Counted from the stretch's first letter, positions 1 through 13,400 are shown. The stretch is DNA of 64,000 nucleotides from Mactromeris polynyma (GCA_032209605.1 JASFXZ010000037.1:2170001-2234000); one strand, 5' to 3'. Program-made: numbers and translations. Notes: generated by a model not told the origin, from the sequence alone.

Positions 1-319
1 CAAAAGGCCATTCCTTCGTGACACTATTCCCAGCATGGACCCACATGCAAACTGCTCCAACCATAATGTCACTAATTGCCAAGTTAAGTATCAACAAATT
101 TGTCGTTGTTCGCATTCGTTTATTAATAAGTATAATCAATACCACTAAACTGTTGCCCACTATGTCCAATACCAAGGCTATAGCATAGAATGTTAGTTTA
201 ACTACGATTGACCAGGTTGGTATGTCCGCGGGTAATTGTATAGCAGTAAAATTGTACTCTATACTAGGACGGTTTTCTATTGTCTCAGGAACTCTCTCAC
301 CGGGAACGCACTTGTTCAT
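1..319 (-). CDS. Class A (rhodopsin-like) GPCR, N-terminal exon, partial
   Basis: Read on the minus strand from ATG at 319-317, this is an open frame of about 106 codons running off the left edge. It has a short extracellular N-terminus with an N-glycosylation site (NFT). A hydrophobic TM1 follows with the family hallmark GNSLVV. Next comes a basic first intracellular loop (NKRMRTTTN), then TM2 beginning LLILNLAISD, where the conserved Asp of the LAxxD motif is present. It ends in the first extracellular loop with WPF, a pattern common in peptide-type class A receptors. An in-frame stop upstream with no other ATG in between supports this start. The remaining TM segments lie outside the window. 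Family membership is clear, but the ligand is not; a neuropeptide receptor is an inference from the TM1-TM2 wording. Confidence 0.85.
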   Translation of the reverse strand, partial: MNKCVPGERVPETIENRPSIEYNFTAIQLPADIPTWSIVVKLTFYAIALVLDIVGNSLVVLIILINKRMRTTTNLLILNLAISDIMVGAVCMWVHAGNSVTKEWPF

Positions 320-1369
320 TGTGAGTTTATTATATCTTTCTGATAGTGGTTCGAGTACTAATATACATGCACGGTAAAACCATGAAAGGGTTATTTTTTG
401 TAATAGTTCCGAGAGGAAACAAAAGTTACGAACGTCTATCCAAGTGTTCTTTCAAAGCCGTTGAATCATCCAACATTTTTTTCGAAACAAATCACAGCTT
501 TTAATTCCACATGCCACAATACAGAGCTATATAATTATTGTCTCATCACAGAAATTACAGAAATATAATCCTTGAATGATGTTCGGTTCCGCGCGTTTTA
601 TAGCATTCATTTACTTCGTTAATCAGAGAGTTATTGACATCAACCTGACGTATAATCGCTTATTCTGACAGTCGATATTTGTTTAGCTTTCGTTGTAATT
701 TCAATTTCTCTCTATTTTTTCTGTTTATCAGTTCCTATGATATAATTCAAAATATTGTTCTCTCACTACGGCCGAGATTATTTCCAAATTTAGATCACGA
801 ATAATTTGTTAAACTGATAAAAACTCCGTTGATTTATTAATCTTCTGGTTGAAACAAAACTTATTTTTGAGCAGTTCTGATGGTCTTACTTGGTTGAATG
901 TGCACGTCGACGTCAACTACCGCCTAATTACTCACAAAGTTGTGTCGGTGTTTCAAGTTTTCCATATATTTTGTATAGCTTTCATCGTACATTTTAAATC
1001 TGTTGTATAAGGAGAATCTGAACTATATCAAGATGCACAGTTTGTACTTAGTCTTATGTAATTAGTAATCTGTGTTCACGTTTGACCATCTTTGACAAGT
1101 ATATACTGCATGCGTTGTTGGACGTGGGTCATTACTGACCTTTTCAGACATTTACATGAAATGTTATTTGGTGAATAAAGTTCTTCTTCTTATAAATTAA
1201 AACTAAACATATACGTATGAGACAATGACTTCTGGCTCCTAAATGCCCATATTGGTAATCCAGGGGCGACGTCTTGACTGAATGTGGCTAATGTAAGACT
1301 CCATGTATTTGAATCAGGATTGGGGAGAGTTGTTCGCATAGAGGCTTCACATCGTCAGGTAGATGGTAC
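320..1369. other. Gene-free AT-rich stretch upstream of the GPCR exon
   Basis: No convincing coding frame is visible. An AATAAA followed by a CTT-rich run near 1173-1190 resembles the 3' end of a plus-strand transcript or LINE tail, but no matching coding sequence was found upstream. The first 200 bases probably include the GPCR 5'UTR or promoter. Confidence 0.4.
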
Positions 1370-4300
1370 GATGGTGCGGACCATACAGTAATAACAAGAG
1401 CTTTGTCGAGGATTCAGCAGTACAACTCACCAGTGAGACAATATAGTGGTAGCACAATGGTGTACACTATACTGCCATAACAAGAGCTTTGTCGAGGATT
1501 CAGCAGTACAACACACCAGCGAGACGATATGGTGGTAGCACAATGGTGTACACTATACTGCCATAACAAGAGCTTTCTCGATGATTCAGCAGTACAACAC
1601 ACCAGCGAGACGATATGGTGGTAGCACAATTGTGTGTACCATACAGTAATTACGACAGCTTTATCTAGGACTCAGCAGTACAACACACCAGCGAGACGAT
1701 ATGGTGGTAGCACAGTGGTATATACCATACCGCCATAACAAGAGCTTTGTCGATGATTCAGCAGTACAACACACCAGCGAGACTATATGGTGGTAGCACA
1801 ATTGTGTGTACCATACTGTAATTACAAGGGCTTTGTCGAGCATTCAGCAGTACAACACACCAGCGAGACGATATGGTGGTAGCACAATGGTATATACCAT
1901 ACTGCCATAACAAGAGCTTTGTCGAGGATTCAGCCGTACAACAAACCAGCGAGACGATATGGTGGTAGCACAATGGTATATACCATACTGCCATATCAAG
2001 ACCTTTCTCGATGATTCAGCAGTACTACACACCAGCGAGACGATATGGTGGTAGCACAATGGTTTATACCATACTGCCATATCAAGAGCTTTCTCGAGGA
2101 TTCAGCAGTACAACACACCGGCGAGACGATATGGTGGTAGCACAATGGTGTACACTATACTGTAATAACAAGAGCTTTGTCGAGGATTCAGCAGTACAAC
2201 ACACCAGCGAGACGATATGGTGGTAGCACAATGGTATATACCATACCGCAATAACAAGAGCTTTGTCGAGGATTCAGCAGTACAACACACCAGCGAGACG
2301 ATATGGTGGTAGCGCAATGGTATATACCATACTGGCATAACAAGAGCTTTGTCGAGGATTCAGCAGTACAACACACCAGCAAGACAATATGGTGGTAGCA
2401 CAATGATGCATACCATACTGCCATGACAAGAGGATTGTCGAGGATTCAGCTGTACAACACACCAGCGAGACGATATGGTGGTAGCACAATGGTATCTACC
2501 ATACTGCCATATCAAGAGCTTTCTCGAGCATTCAGCAGTACAACACACCAGCGAGACGATACGGTGGTAGCACAATTGTGTGTACCAAACTGTAATAACA
2601 AAAGCTTTGTCGAGGATTCAGCAGTACAACACACCAGTGAGACGATATGGTGGTAGCACAGTGGTATATACCATACCGCTATAACAAGTGCTTTGTCGAG
2701 GATTCAGCAGTACAACACACCAGCGAGACAATATGGTGGTAGCACAATGATGCATACCATACTGCCATGACAAGAGCTTTGTCGATGATTCAGCGTTACA
2801 ATACACCAGCGAGACGATATGGTGGTAGCACAATTGTGTGTACCATACTGTAATTGCATGAGCTTTGTCGAGGATTTAGCAGTACAACACACAAGTGAAA
2901 CGATATGGTGGTAGCACAATGGTGTAAACCATACTGCCATAACAACAGCTTTGTCGAGTATTCACCATTACAACACACAAGCGAGACAATATGGTGGTAG
3001 TAGAATGATGCATACCATACTGCCATGACAAGAGCTTTGTCGAGGATTCAGCGTTACAATACACCAGCGAGACGATATGGTGGTAGCACAATGGTATATA
3101 CCATACTGCCATAACAAGAGCTTTGTCGAGTATTCAGCTGTACACCACACCAGCGAGACAATATGGAGGTAGCACAATGGTGCATACCATACTGCCATAA
3201 CAAGAGCTTTGTCGAGGAGTCAGCAGTACAACACCCCAGCAAGACGATATGGTGGTAGCACAATGGTGTATACCATACTGCCATATCAAGAGCTTTGTTG
3301 AGGATTCAGCAGTACAACACACCAGCTAGACAATATGGTGGTAGCACACTGGTGTATACCATACTGCCATATCAAGAGCTTTGTTGAGGATTCAGCAGTA
3401 CAACACACCAGCTAGACAATATGGTGGTAGCACACTGGTGTATACCATACTGCCATATCAAGAGCTTTGTTGAGGATTCAGCAGTACAACACACCAGCTA
3501 GACAATATGGTGGTAGCACAATGATGCATACCATACTGCCATAACAAGTGCTTTGTCGAGGAATCAGCAGTACAACACACAAGCGAGACAATATGGTGGT
3601 AGCACAATGATGCATACCATACTGCAATAACAATGGCTTTGTCGAGGATTTAGCGTTACTATACACCAGCGAGATGATATGGTGGTAGCACAATGGTATA
3701 TACCATACTGCCATAACAAGTGCTTTGTCGAGGATTCAGCAGTACAACACACCAGCTAGACAATATGTTGGTAGCACAATGGTGCATATCATACTGCCAT
3801 AACAAGTGCTTTGTCGTGGATTCAGCAGTACAACACACCAGCGAGACGATATGGTGGTAGCCAAATGGTGTGTACCGTACTGTAATAACAAGAGCTTTGT
3901 CGAGGATTCAGCAGTACAGCTCACCAGCTAGACAATATGGTGGTAGCACAATGGTGTATACCGTACTGCCATATCAAGAACTTTGTCGAGGATTCAGCAG
4001 TACAACACACTAGCTAGACAATATGGTCGTAGCACAATGGTATATACCATACTGCCATAACAAGAGCTTTGTCGAGGATTCAGCGGTACAACACAACAGC
4101 GAGACGATATGGTGGTAGCACAATTGTATATACCATACTGCCATAACAAGAGCTTTCTCGAGGATTCAGCTGTACAGCTCACCAGTGAGACGATATGGTG
4201 GTAGCATAGACGATATGGTGGTAGCACAGTGGTATATACCATACCGCCATAACAAGAGCTTTCTCGAGGATTCAGCAATACAACACACCAGCGAGACGAT

Positions 4301-5004
4301 ATGGTGGTAGCACAATGGTGTATACCATACTGCCATAACAATATATTTGTCGAGGATTCAGGTGTACAACACACCCGCGAGACGATATGGTGGTAGCACA
4401 ATGGTATATACCATACTGCCATATCAAGACCTTTCTCGAGGATTCAGCAGTACAACACACAAGCGAGACAATATGGTGGTAGCACAATGGTGCATACCAT
4501 ACTGCCATATCAAGAGCTTTGTCGAGGATTCAGCAGTACAACACACCAGCGAGACGATATGGTGGTAGCACAATGGTGTATACCATACTGCCATAACAAG
4601 AGATATGTCGAGGATTCAGCAGTACAACACACCAGCGAGACGATATGGTGGTAGCATAATGGTGTACACTTTACTGTAATAACAAGAGATTTGTCGAGGA
4701 TTCAGCAGTACAACAATCCAGTGAGACGATATGGTGGTAGCACAATGGTGTACACTATACTGCCATAACAAGAGATTTGTCGAGGATTCAGCAGTACAAC
4801 ACACCAGCGAGACGATATGGTGGTAGCACAGTGGAGTATACAATACTGCCATAACAAGAGTTTTGTCGAGGATTCAGCAGTACAACACACCAGCGAGACG
4901 ATATGGTGGTAGCACAATGGTGTGTACCAAACTGTAATAACAAGAGATTTGTCGAAGATTCAGCAGTACAACACACCAGTGAGAGGATATGTTGGTAGCA
5001 CAGA
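1370..5004. repeat. 86-bp tandem satellite, about 42 copies
   Basis: The unit runs from AACAAGAGCTTTGTCGAGG through CAGCAGTACAACACACCAGC and GAGACGATATGGTGGTAGCA to a variable CAATGGTGTATACCATACTG segment. Copies start every 86 bases (for example 1758, 1844 and 2188, 2274, 2360). Divergence is modest and is concentrated in the ATAC/ACAC region and at GCGAGACG versus GCTAGACA. One shortened, rearranged monomer lies near 4200-4225. The many 60-78-codon open frames here are a by-product of the repeat and not genes. Confidence 0.95.
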
Positions 5005-6088
5005 ATGCGGCATGGATGTAGCTGAATCAGATGCGTAGTTCCGTTTTGCAATATCAGCTTAAAACTCTGAAAAAAATTCCAAATGCATCAGAGACCAACG
5101 TTTTCAATTGAAATTATTCGGTCAAGCTTGTGTAGGTCGATATTCGATCCAAAAGACCGTGTATACTTATCCCATTGGTGCAGTCTTAAAGCAGGATACG
5201 ATATGAAGATTGCAAACATGTTACCTTGAATATTCCATTCAGTATTCACGCCTGGAAGTTGTTGCGATCGAGGTATATTTTGTTTGACTTTGTGATATTT
5301 TTAATTTGGTAGAAAGCGTTTTATGTTTTGGCTGTGGTGTGTTGCATTCCTGTATCTCTTCAATCGTCATATTTTGTTGGCCGGACTCGACGTACTTTTA
5401 TTTTCTGTGTTAATTGCAGAGACGCCAGTTGATATAGTCACTTGAGTACAAATATAGTTTTGTCACATGCAGAAACCTGCACCATTGAAGGCACCGAAGA
5501 CAATGTTGTGTCAGGTGTTTCATATCTATTTTTATTTTTTTATCATTTTGGCTTTTATAATACCTTAGTATTTCATAATTGAGTGTCTCCTGCATACTAC
5601 TTCTTTAAAGTAATGAAATCAGTTTGTTTATTCCTTTATGGTCATGCCTCTCTATCTCAGGACATTACGAAAAATCCCTTGTTTGTCAAATGCTCGATAT
5701 CGAAATGACTGACATGGTTCATTACACAATCATTCTAGTACGTGTTGAAAGTTCATGTTCAGTTGTTATAATTGTTGCAACCATGTTACTTTGCTCAATA
5801 TTGGAATCAATATACTCATCTGTGCTGTCAAAATGAATGAATATTTTCTCAATTTACAGGATGTGATAAATATGTGGATTCTTTTGTAATATAATTTTTT
5901 CGGTCTGTTCTATTTAATGCATATTTCAGAAATATTTGGTGCAAATGAACACATAAGTACCATCTAATCACCAGCGTGTACACAGGTATGCACGAGTAAT
6001 TACGGTCATCTCTGCCATCAATGCGCAGTGTTAGGGGGAGTACCGTAACCACAACGTGGATAAAAGCATCCCTGTCCACCGGTGTGAC
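5005..6088. other. Unannotated stretch between two repeat arrays
   Basis: Single-copy-looking AT-rich DNA. The short open frames at 5410-5595 and 5624-5836 have no recognisable domain, splice context or repeat similarity and are treated as chance. Confidence 0.4.
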
Positions 6089-6180
6089 GTTAGCAGTAAC
6101 AGCAGTAATAGCAGTAATACCGCTGTTACTGCTGGAAGATTTAGCAGTATTACTGCTATTAATGCTGTAAATCAATGATG
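6089..6180 (-). repeat. Short inverted copy of the TTACTGCTN repeat element
   Basis: Read in reverse, this segment begins ATCATTGATTTACAGCA, carries a handful of CAGTAA/TTACTGCT units with TCTTCCAGCAGTA in the middle, and ends ACTGCTAAC. The same left edge, TCTTCCAGCAGTA landmark and right edge frame the long plus-strand array at 6391-7376. This is therefore an inverted, unexpanded copy separated from it by about 210 bases. Confidence 0.75.
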
Positions 6181-6390
6181 ATGGTTATTGCATATGTGCA
6201 ATAATAGGCCTATTCTGTTATGTTATTACTGGTAGTAAAAGGCAGTATTACCCTTCACTGTTGTTGCTAGTAGCATTGAGCCCCTCTCACTCATATCACT
6301 CTTAATGCTTTTAGTCTTGTAGACTTGTAGTATCAACAGTAAATCTCGATCTGACCATTCTCTTACCGCTAGCAATATCATCTGCTTTTA

Positions 6391-7376
6391 TCATTGATTT
6401 ACAGCAGTAATGCTGCTTACTCTTCCAGCAGTATTACTGCTCTTACTGCTCTTACTGCTCTTACTGCTATTACTGCTCTTACTGGTCTTACTGCTATTAC
6501 TGCTCTTACTGCTCTTACTGCTATTACTGCTCTTACTGCTCTTACTGCTCTTAATGCTCTTCTTCCTCTTACTGCTCTTACTGCTCTTACTGCTCTTACT
6601 GCTCTTACTGCTCTTACTGCTATTACTGCTCTTAACGCTCTTACTGCTCTTAATGCTTTTACTGCTATTACTGCTCTTACTGCTCTTACTGCTATTACTG
6701 CTATTACTGCTATTACTGCTCTTAATGCTCTTACTGCTCTTACTGCTATTACTGCTCTTACTGCTATTACTGCTCTTACTGCTATTACTGCTCTTACTGC
6801 TATTACTGCTCTTACTGCTCTTACTGCTCTTAATGCTCTTACTGGTCTTACTGCTCTTACTGCTCTTACTGCTCTTACTGCTATTACTGCTATTACTGCT
6901 CTTAATGCTCTTAATGCTCTTACTGCTCTTACTGCTATTACTGGTCTTAATGCTATTACTGGTATTAATGCTCTTAATGCTCTTACTGCTCTTACTGCTA
7001 TTACTGCTATTACTGCTATTACTGCTATTAATGCTCCTAATGCTCTTACTGCTCTTATTGCTCTTACTGCTCTTACTGCTATTACTGGTATTAATGCTCT
7101 TAATGTTCTTACTGCTCTTACTGCTCTTACTGCTATTACTGGTATTAATGCTTTTACTGCTCTTACTGCTCTTACTGCTATTACTGGTCTTAATGCTCTT
7201 AATGCTCTTACTGCTCTTACTGCTCTTACTGCTCTTACTGCTATTACTGCTATTACTGGTCTTAATGCTCTTAATGCTCTTACTGCTCTTACTGCTCTTA
7301 CTGCTATTACTGCTCTTACTTTACTGCTCTTAATGCTCTTACTGCTCTTACTGCTCTTACTGCTATTACTGCTAAC
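6391..7376 (+). repeat. 9-bp TTACTGCTN minisatellite, about 105 copies
   Basis: From about 6425 the sequence is a nearly uninterrupted run of 9-mers, CTTACTGCT or ATTACTGCT, with occasional ATGCT and GGT variants. Because 9 is divisible by 3, all frames stay open: LTA/ITA repeats, poly-Leu in a second frame, and RAV/IAV on the other strand. The apparent 307-380-codon frames are consequences of the repeat. The left edge carries the ATTGATTTACAGCA sequence shared with the inverted copy at 6089-6180. Confidence 0.92.
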
Positions 7377-7451
7377 TTCCCTTTCATCGAACACGCTCGT
7401 ACAATTGTTCTATTGTTCAATCAATGTGTTGGTTTGTACAATCGCCAAAAT

Positions 7452-8940
7452 AATACAAGTTTTACAAGTTTACAAGTTTTATTTTTTTCAAATCGAGAAG
7501 GTCATAAACCCATGCGACTATAACATACATAGTTAACATTATAAACATTATAAACAGGTAAACAGGTAGTCACAAACAGTTTATAAATACGCATACACAG
7601 TCACAAACAAAATACAACAATAACATTCTAGCAAATACATGTATGTAAAACTTCATGACTGATATTGAACATCATCATGAAGAGGCAAACTAAATTCCCT
7701 TATGACTATGTCCTACCGAAACTAAATGTAGGATAAGAAAGGGACTTAGAACCTAGTATATACATAATATAATTTTGTCAATAAAGAATACATCAATCCA
7801 TCACCAAATACAACACTATTACATTAACACAACATGTATATCAGTACTACGACAAATTATTTCAAATAAGTCATCTGTACATATAAAAAAGACTGCATTA
7901 TAATTTAAGATATTTCTCGCTGTCAATGCTTGGTAAATGTAACTACTTTATTTTGTTAACAAAGTTTTGTTTTCAGGTTTTGTAAGTTCTATAAATTTTA
8001 ACATGTTCGGACGTCTCCAGTAATAGATAGGCAGATATTTTTTCCGTATCTCAATGTATAAATCACACTCTAATATAAAATGGTACTCATCTTCTAATAT
8101 ATGACATAAATTACACTGTCTGTTAGCTAGTGGTGTGGGATTTGGTTTTGTCCATCTACCCGATTCAATACTAAGCCTATGTGAGGAAACTCTCAATTTT
8201 GTAAGACTTATGCGGAATTTTCTAACATTCAAAATATCTAAATATGGTTGAAATCGAAAAAAAAAATGTTTGTAAAGATTTGCCCTACTTGATTCTTGTA
8301 ACCTACCATTCCATTTTTGAATAAATTGGTATTTTAATCATTGTTTAATACAATTCAAAAATAATTGAGTGTCTCCTACAGTTTGAAAAACCCAAACATC
8401 ATGGAAGCCTAAATTGCATAAAAGATCTCGCAATAATGAACACCATTTTTTTTGGTTTGGGTAGATATCAATATCATCTTTTAACATACAGTATACCTTT
8501 TTCGTATATTTGTTCTCAATTACTTGCATTAACTTTATCCAGTATTTTATTATAATGAAATATCTCGAAAAAATAAAAGGAAGCCTACCAAGTTCTCCAT
8601 AAATAAAATCAGTCTGTGTCGTTTTCTTCACTCCTAAAATATTTTTACAAAATTGTAGATGTATACGTTCAATAGCGTTTCCAGTTATAAATCCCCAAAC
8701 CTCGCTCCCATAGTTTAAAATGGGTGTAATTAGTTTATCAAAGAGATCCAGTTTATGACTCACTGTTAAATTCGTAAACTTATACAAGTGTTTGTTATTG
8801 TACTTATTCGCCAATGTAATATTTTCTACTAATACGTGAGTACAGCAAACATGTTTGGTTGGTTTATAAGTAAACAAACACGAACAGAAAATGGTAGTTT
8901 TCGTTTTCTTTATGGAAGACATAAATTATGAAATAACAAA
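7452..8940 (-). mobile_element. 5'-truncated LINE (non-LTR retrotransposon), 3' part
   Basis: The minus strand carries the C-terminal part of a LINE ORF2 (7948-8922), then a 3'UTR of about 500 bases. The end at 7452-7490 reads AATAAA followed by about three copies of ACTTGTAAA. Short terminal repeats of this sort are typical of LINE 3' ends. The endonuclease and the RT core are missing, as expected from 5' truncation on insertion. The clade was not determined. Confidence 0.8.
7948..8922 (-). pseudogene. LINE ORF2 C-terminal region with one in-frame TGA
   Basis: The frame from 8922 contains FDKLITPILNYGSEVWGF, then IERIHLQFCKNILGVKK and YGELGRLP. These are characteristic of the region after the reverse-transcriptase thumb in many animal LINEs. 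A TGA at 8340-8338 interrupts it, but the same frame continues without any shift through KWNGRLQESSRANLY to a terminal zinc-knuckle-like CNLCHILEDEYHFILEC, and ends at 7948. It is thus a single reading frame with one nonsense codon and no indels. The first 40 or so residues after 8922 look unlike the family and may be flanking sequence read in frame. Confidence 0.8.
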
Positions 8941-9690
8941 GAAACATATAAACTGAATAGAAGTGGTAAATAATATATTCAACACAGAAGAAACGCTCGA
9001 GCTAATTTTGTTTATTAACTGTACGTATAAACCAGATACTGGGATATAGCACGTGCAAGAGGAAACTTAGAACACAAACATTAAACATGACGTAACGGTA
9101 TCAATTTGGAACATATTCGCAAGCTTGTACATCAGCATGGTGCGGTGTTCTTTTAGTTGAGTATAGTTCAGTTTGAGTTGTTTTCTAATTCCACATTGAC
9201 AAATACAACATTTTGGTGTAAGCTTACAAGCCTATAACCTGACGCATGAGAATTATATACTACATAGGCGTTTATACGTTTATATGTTTATACAATAATC
9301 GATTCATACTTCAATATATAACCTCATCATATGAAACAAGTATCATCACATAGTTTCTTCTTTCATCATTTAGAGCTACATGTACTTTTATCCGATGCTA
9401 CCTACCATGTATTTATCAAACGTGTTTGTGAGCTTTCAGATAAAATGAATGTACAAATTGCTTACAATGTGAAGACATTTCTGAGCATATATATCAAAAA
9501 GGTTAGCCACTAACATGTATGTACAATAAACCCAACGGAAAGCCAAAAGCTGAACAACAGATGAAAGAAACAACGTCAGAGTGACTAAAGTAACGGAACA
9601 GCAAGCTGATTTTAATACGTGGGACAGTCGTTATTAGTAACGAAATTCGTATTCATGTTTATTAATGGAAGTCACAACCTAATTAATAGT
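8941..9690. other. Stretch downstream of gene A
   Basis: No supported gene. The 60-codon frame at 9331-9513 has no recognisable features. An AATAAA on the minus strand at 9663-9658, just past the gene A stop codon, is a possible polyadenylation signal for gene A, though it sits unusually close to the stop. Confidence 0.4.
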
Positions 9691-10415
9691 TTAGTACTTT
9701 GATTTTCTTGATTCTCGATACAAAATGTCTAGAACAGATGGTTCGTTCCTTGTGTTCCTTAGAATGTCCATGTCGGAGTGTGATTGTCTGATAAGTGGCT
9801 TATCATATGGATCTCTAGTCGTGAGTCTGCTTGGGTCAATAACTGAACTGTAGCTTGTTTTTCTTGACTGTCGAAGGAAATCGTTTTCGTCTTGGATAAA
9901 CTCAGGCATTCTGGATGACCTCATAATGCTAGGACTTTCGTGTATTGTGTATCTCAGGTCGCCAGCACTCGAGTAATTCTTGCTGGATTTTGATGCTCGG
10001 AAATCGCTGTATGAGGACGATCGTTTCGGTTCATAGTGAGTTGATCCTTCATTTCTACTTATTCCATTGAATACGAATGAAGGGACACCACCACCATAAC
10101 CTGAAGTTGGTGGACTATCTCCTCTATAGCTTGAGCGTAGTCGATTGCTGTTTCTGTTGACGGTGTAAAGTCCAGACCTTCCTCCATCATGCTCCTCCAC
10201 GTACCATGGAGTTCTGCAGCCATAGTAATGGCAATATCGGTACCATCTGCATGATATGACGAAGTAGAAGATACACGCTATTATGATCAGAATCATCGCA
10301 AACACGAGCAATAGTATCGCCCAAGGAAACTCTGCAGCATGTGAAATAGGATGGTGCTCATAATATTTATCCGCCATGTACATTGCTATAAACAATCCAA
10401 GAGTACCGAATATGG
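9691..10415 (-). CDS. Gene A exon 3: TM3 end, TM4 and cytoplasmic tail
   Basis: The acceptor CAATTTCAG precedes base 10415. The two leading bases complete an Ala codon with the last G of exon 2. Recognisable segments are IFGTLGLFIA, ADKYYEHHPIS, FPWAILLLVF and a strongly hydrophobic TM4 ending CRWYRY. The tail contains SSSYSDF, SSRMPEFI and RQSHSD, each with a counterpart in gene B or C. The stop codon is at 9693-9691. Confidence 0.85.
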
Positions 10416-13400
10416 CTGAAATTGAATAAATACAGAGTCAATTTATGGATATGGAACGTCATAAGTAGATGTTTGTGATCATGTTTGTGTGCATGTGGTA
10501 TTCTTCTGGCTAAGTGTTTGTAACAGTGTGCAAGATTTGGAACCATGCGTATTTTCTGTTTTTCGGCGCAGCCGTACTAACATGGTTTTGCTATTTGCAT
10601 AACAGTGTTGTGTAAACCAATCAAATCTTACGTTTACTACTAAACCAACTTCTCTTCAACAGAACAACAGTTGTAACATTTACGCCGATTGGTTAGGCTT
10701 TCGATAAGAGCTGCGCTACCTTACCGAAATCCAGTGAATTTCGATGAATTTACCGAAATCCATTTTGAATCTGGTGTGACCAGCAATCGTAATATCTCGG
10801 CATTTTTTATGTTGCACAACAAATCTTAACAGTCAAATTGCGCCGACCATCTTTTTCAAGATATTTGTTTTTATTGTATTGTTTTTTCCTGTGTTAGAGT
10901 GTTCATAAGCTGATGTAACTAATTAAATAATGTAGGAAAAGATGTATTTCAATTTTTAAAGGAAATGCATTTGACAGAAAAATAAGGTTTAAGTATATTT
11001 GAAAAACACCCCTTTAGCAAATGCCTTTAATTACTAACCGTTTTTGTCATATTATTTTCTTTCTTCAATATAGCAATCAACACAATTATTTTATCTAATT
11101 CGAATAGCTGTACGTGCAATTACATGAATCTATAGTTGTTTTCATTTATATAAGTAATTTAATGTATCGCTTTATTACACGGAAATATTTGGGGTTTTGT
11201 TATATAGTTACATATTGGTTATGACATCGACATTTTGCAGAGCGAACAAGTGTTTGAATATTGCTGTGTAAAAATAACAATATGTTATAAACATCGGAGC
11301 AATGACAATTTTGAAAAAATGAATATTACACATTTCCATATTTTATTTGTTTTTACAGAATATGTTTGGTATATCTTTTTGAAAAACAAACGTCAATGTT
11401 TCCATTCCACAGGAAAGCGTCAGTATATTTTTTTTCAATTGAATATTCACTCAAAAATTATTTTTAAAATAATATGGCCATTACCCATTCCTGGATGTAG
11501 TATATATATATAATGTTATGAATTATAATATATTGCGTCTTCTTAAAAAGGCTTTCTAAGCCGACACGTCGCTTTGCAGTGAACGTTAGTTGCAACTCAC
11601 CATATTTTTAGTGTATTTTTACCTGATATAAGCAGAATGAATGCACACAGAGCCAAAACACGCCTGATACGATGGCTACCGTACATAAAACCACATCGTA
11701 TTGCTTCAAGTATGCAACTCGCCAATAAACTGAAGAACAAACTGATGGTCACCAATACTGGGACTGCCACAAGGTTCACTGAAACATAACAATATCATTA
11801 ATTAATTAATTAAGTAAGTATTATATACGTACGTTCATACATTGTTTTATATAGAATGTCGCCTCTCAGGTAAACATTTAAACATACAGATTCATTAATT
11901 TAAAAACAAACGTTTTGAAACATATTCATTACCATATAACTACACCAGAGCGAATCCATTTAGGAGACGCGCTTTTTTACCATTGCTGAGAGTTTATTGG
12001 TCTGGAGAGGTTAAATTTCAGGATTTTATAATTATGCCTCTTGAAGAGAGGTTGTTGCTTAACAAAGGAATGCTTTGGTGAGGTACACACACAGTGGCTC
12101 TAAATCTATATAATTATTATACCGTGAATCCATATGGTTTCTTGATTAGAAATGTTTCTAACCGACTTATAGCCCTATGAATTGTTAATGAGTTTTAAGT
12201 AGATGATTTGTAAAGGGAACTACTTATTTCTACTCAAAGCTTAGTTGTGGGGTGATGTTTTATGTCTTTATATACAATTATATAAATTGGTCACGTATAA
12301 ATACAATGCATTTGATTCAAACTTATTCAGAAGTTGACATATCAGGCGTAGTAAAGTATTTACAACAAAAAACGTCCTAATATCAGCTTAAAGTTTTCCT
12401 TTAACATGCTGGCTGCTTAAGGTATTCTAACACAATCCATTCTCACAAATAATCGAATATTAAGTTTTGTATGAAAATGATGTCGAAAAGGATGATTAAT
12501 CATTATACAGGGTGCTCCATTGTATCTGATACTAGCTAGATGTGTGTTTGTATAGTGACGTATTACACGAAATGTGTGTTTGTATAGTGACGTATTACAC
12601 GAAATGTGTGTTTGTATAGTGACGTATTACACGAAATGTGTGTTTGTATAGTGACGTATTACACGAAATGTGTGTTTGTATAGTGACGTATTACACGAAA
12701 TGTGTGTTTGTATAGTGACGTATTACACGAAATGTGTGTTTGTATACTGACGTATTACACGAAATGTGTGTTTGTATAGTGACGTATTACACGAAATGTG
12801 TGTTTGTATAGTGACGTATTACGTGAAATGTGTGTTTGTATAGTGACGTATTACACGAAATGTGTGTTTGTATAGTGACGTATTACACGAAATGTGTGTT
12901 TGTATACTGACGTATTACACGAAATGCTCAAGAACAAGAACGATAACTCGTACACCAAAAGCGTGGCCATTATTTCTGGAATTTCATTTGTCCTTTCTAC
13001 ACACTATCCTATTTGATATGTCTTGTTTTTCCACTATCCTTTCTGTCACATCGACAACAAACGATCATGATTCTATTCAGTGTGTGATATTTTACAAGCT
13101 TTAGACACACAGAGCAACTTCTCAAGACACGCCCTCTCTTGAGAAACAAACTCTCTTCAGCAACGGGATCATTTTTTCCTGTTGTAAGAAGTCAGTATCA
13201 ATGTAACCAAATTAGAGCAGCAACCTCTCACCAACAGCCAATATGTGCCTGTCTTAAAGGATGTGGCTCAGCGGTCGCAAGTTGTATTTGGATCAATAGA
13301 ACAAGTGTGAGATGCTTTATTAGCATGTTCACTGTGCATCTCAGGTTCAAGTTAAATGTATGTCATTTCGGTGAAATATAATGCTGACGTTATTTTATAA

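Noticed and set aside
1414..5051. Many 60-142-codon open frames on both strands
   Set aside because: They are periodic translations of the 86-bp satellite with no conserved frame or splice context.
6394..7536. 380-codon LTA/ITA repeat protein, poly-Leu frame and RAV-rich minus frame
   Set aside because: All three frames and the reverse strand are open because the unit is 9 bases. The composition is implausible and there is no start context.
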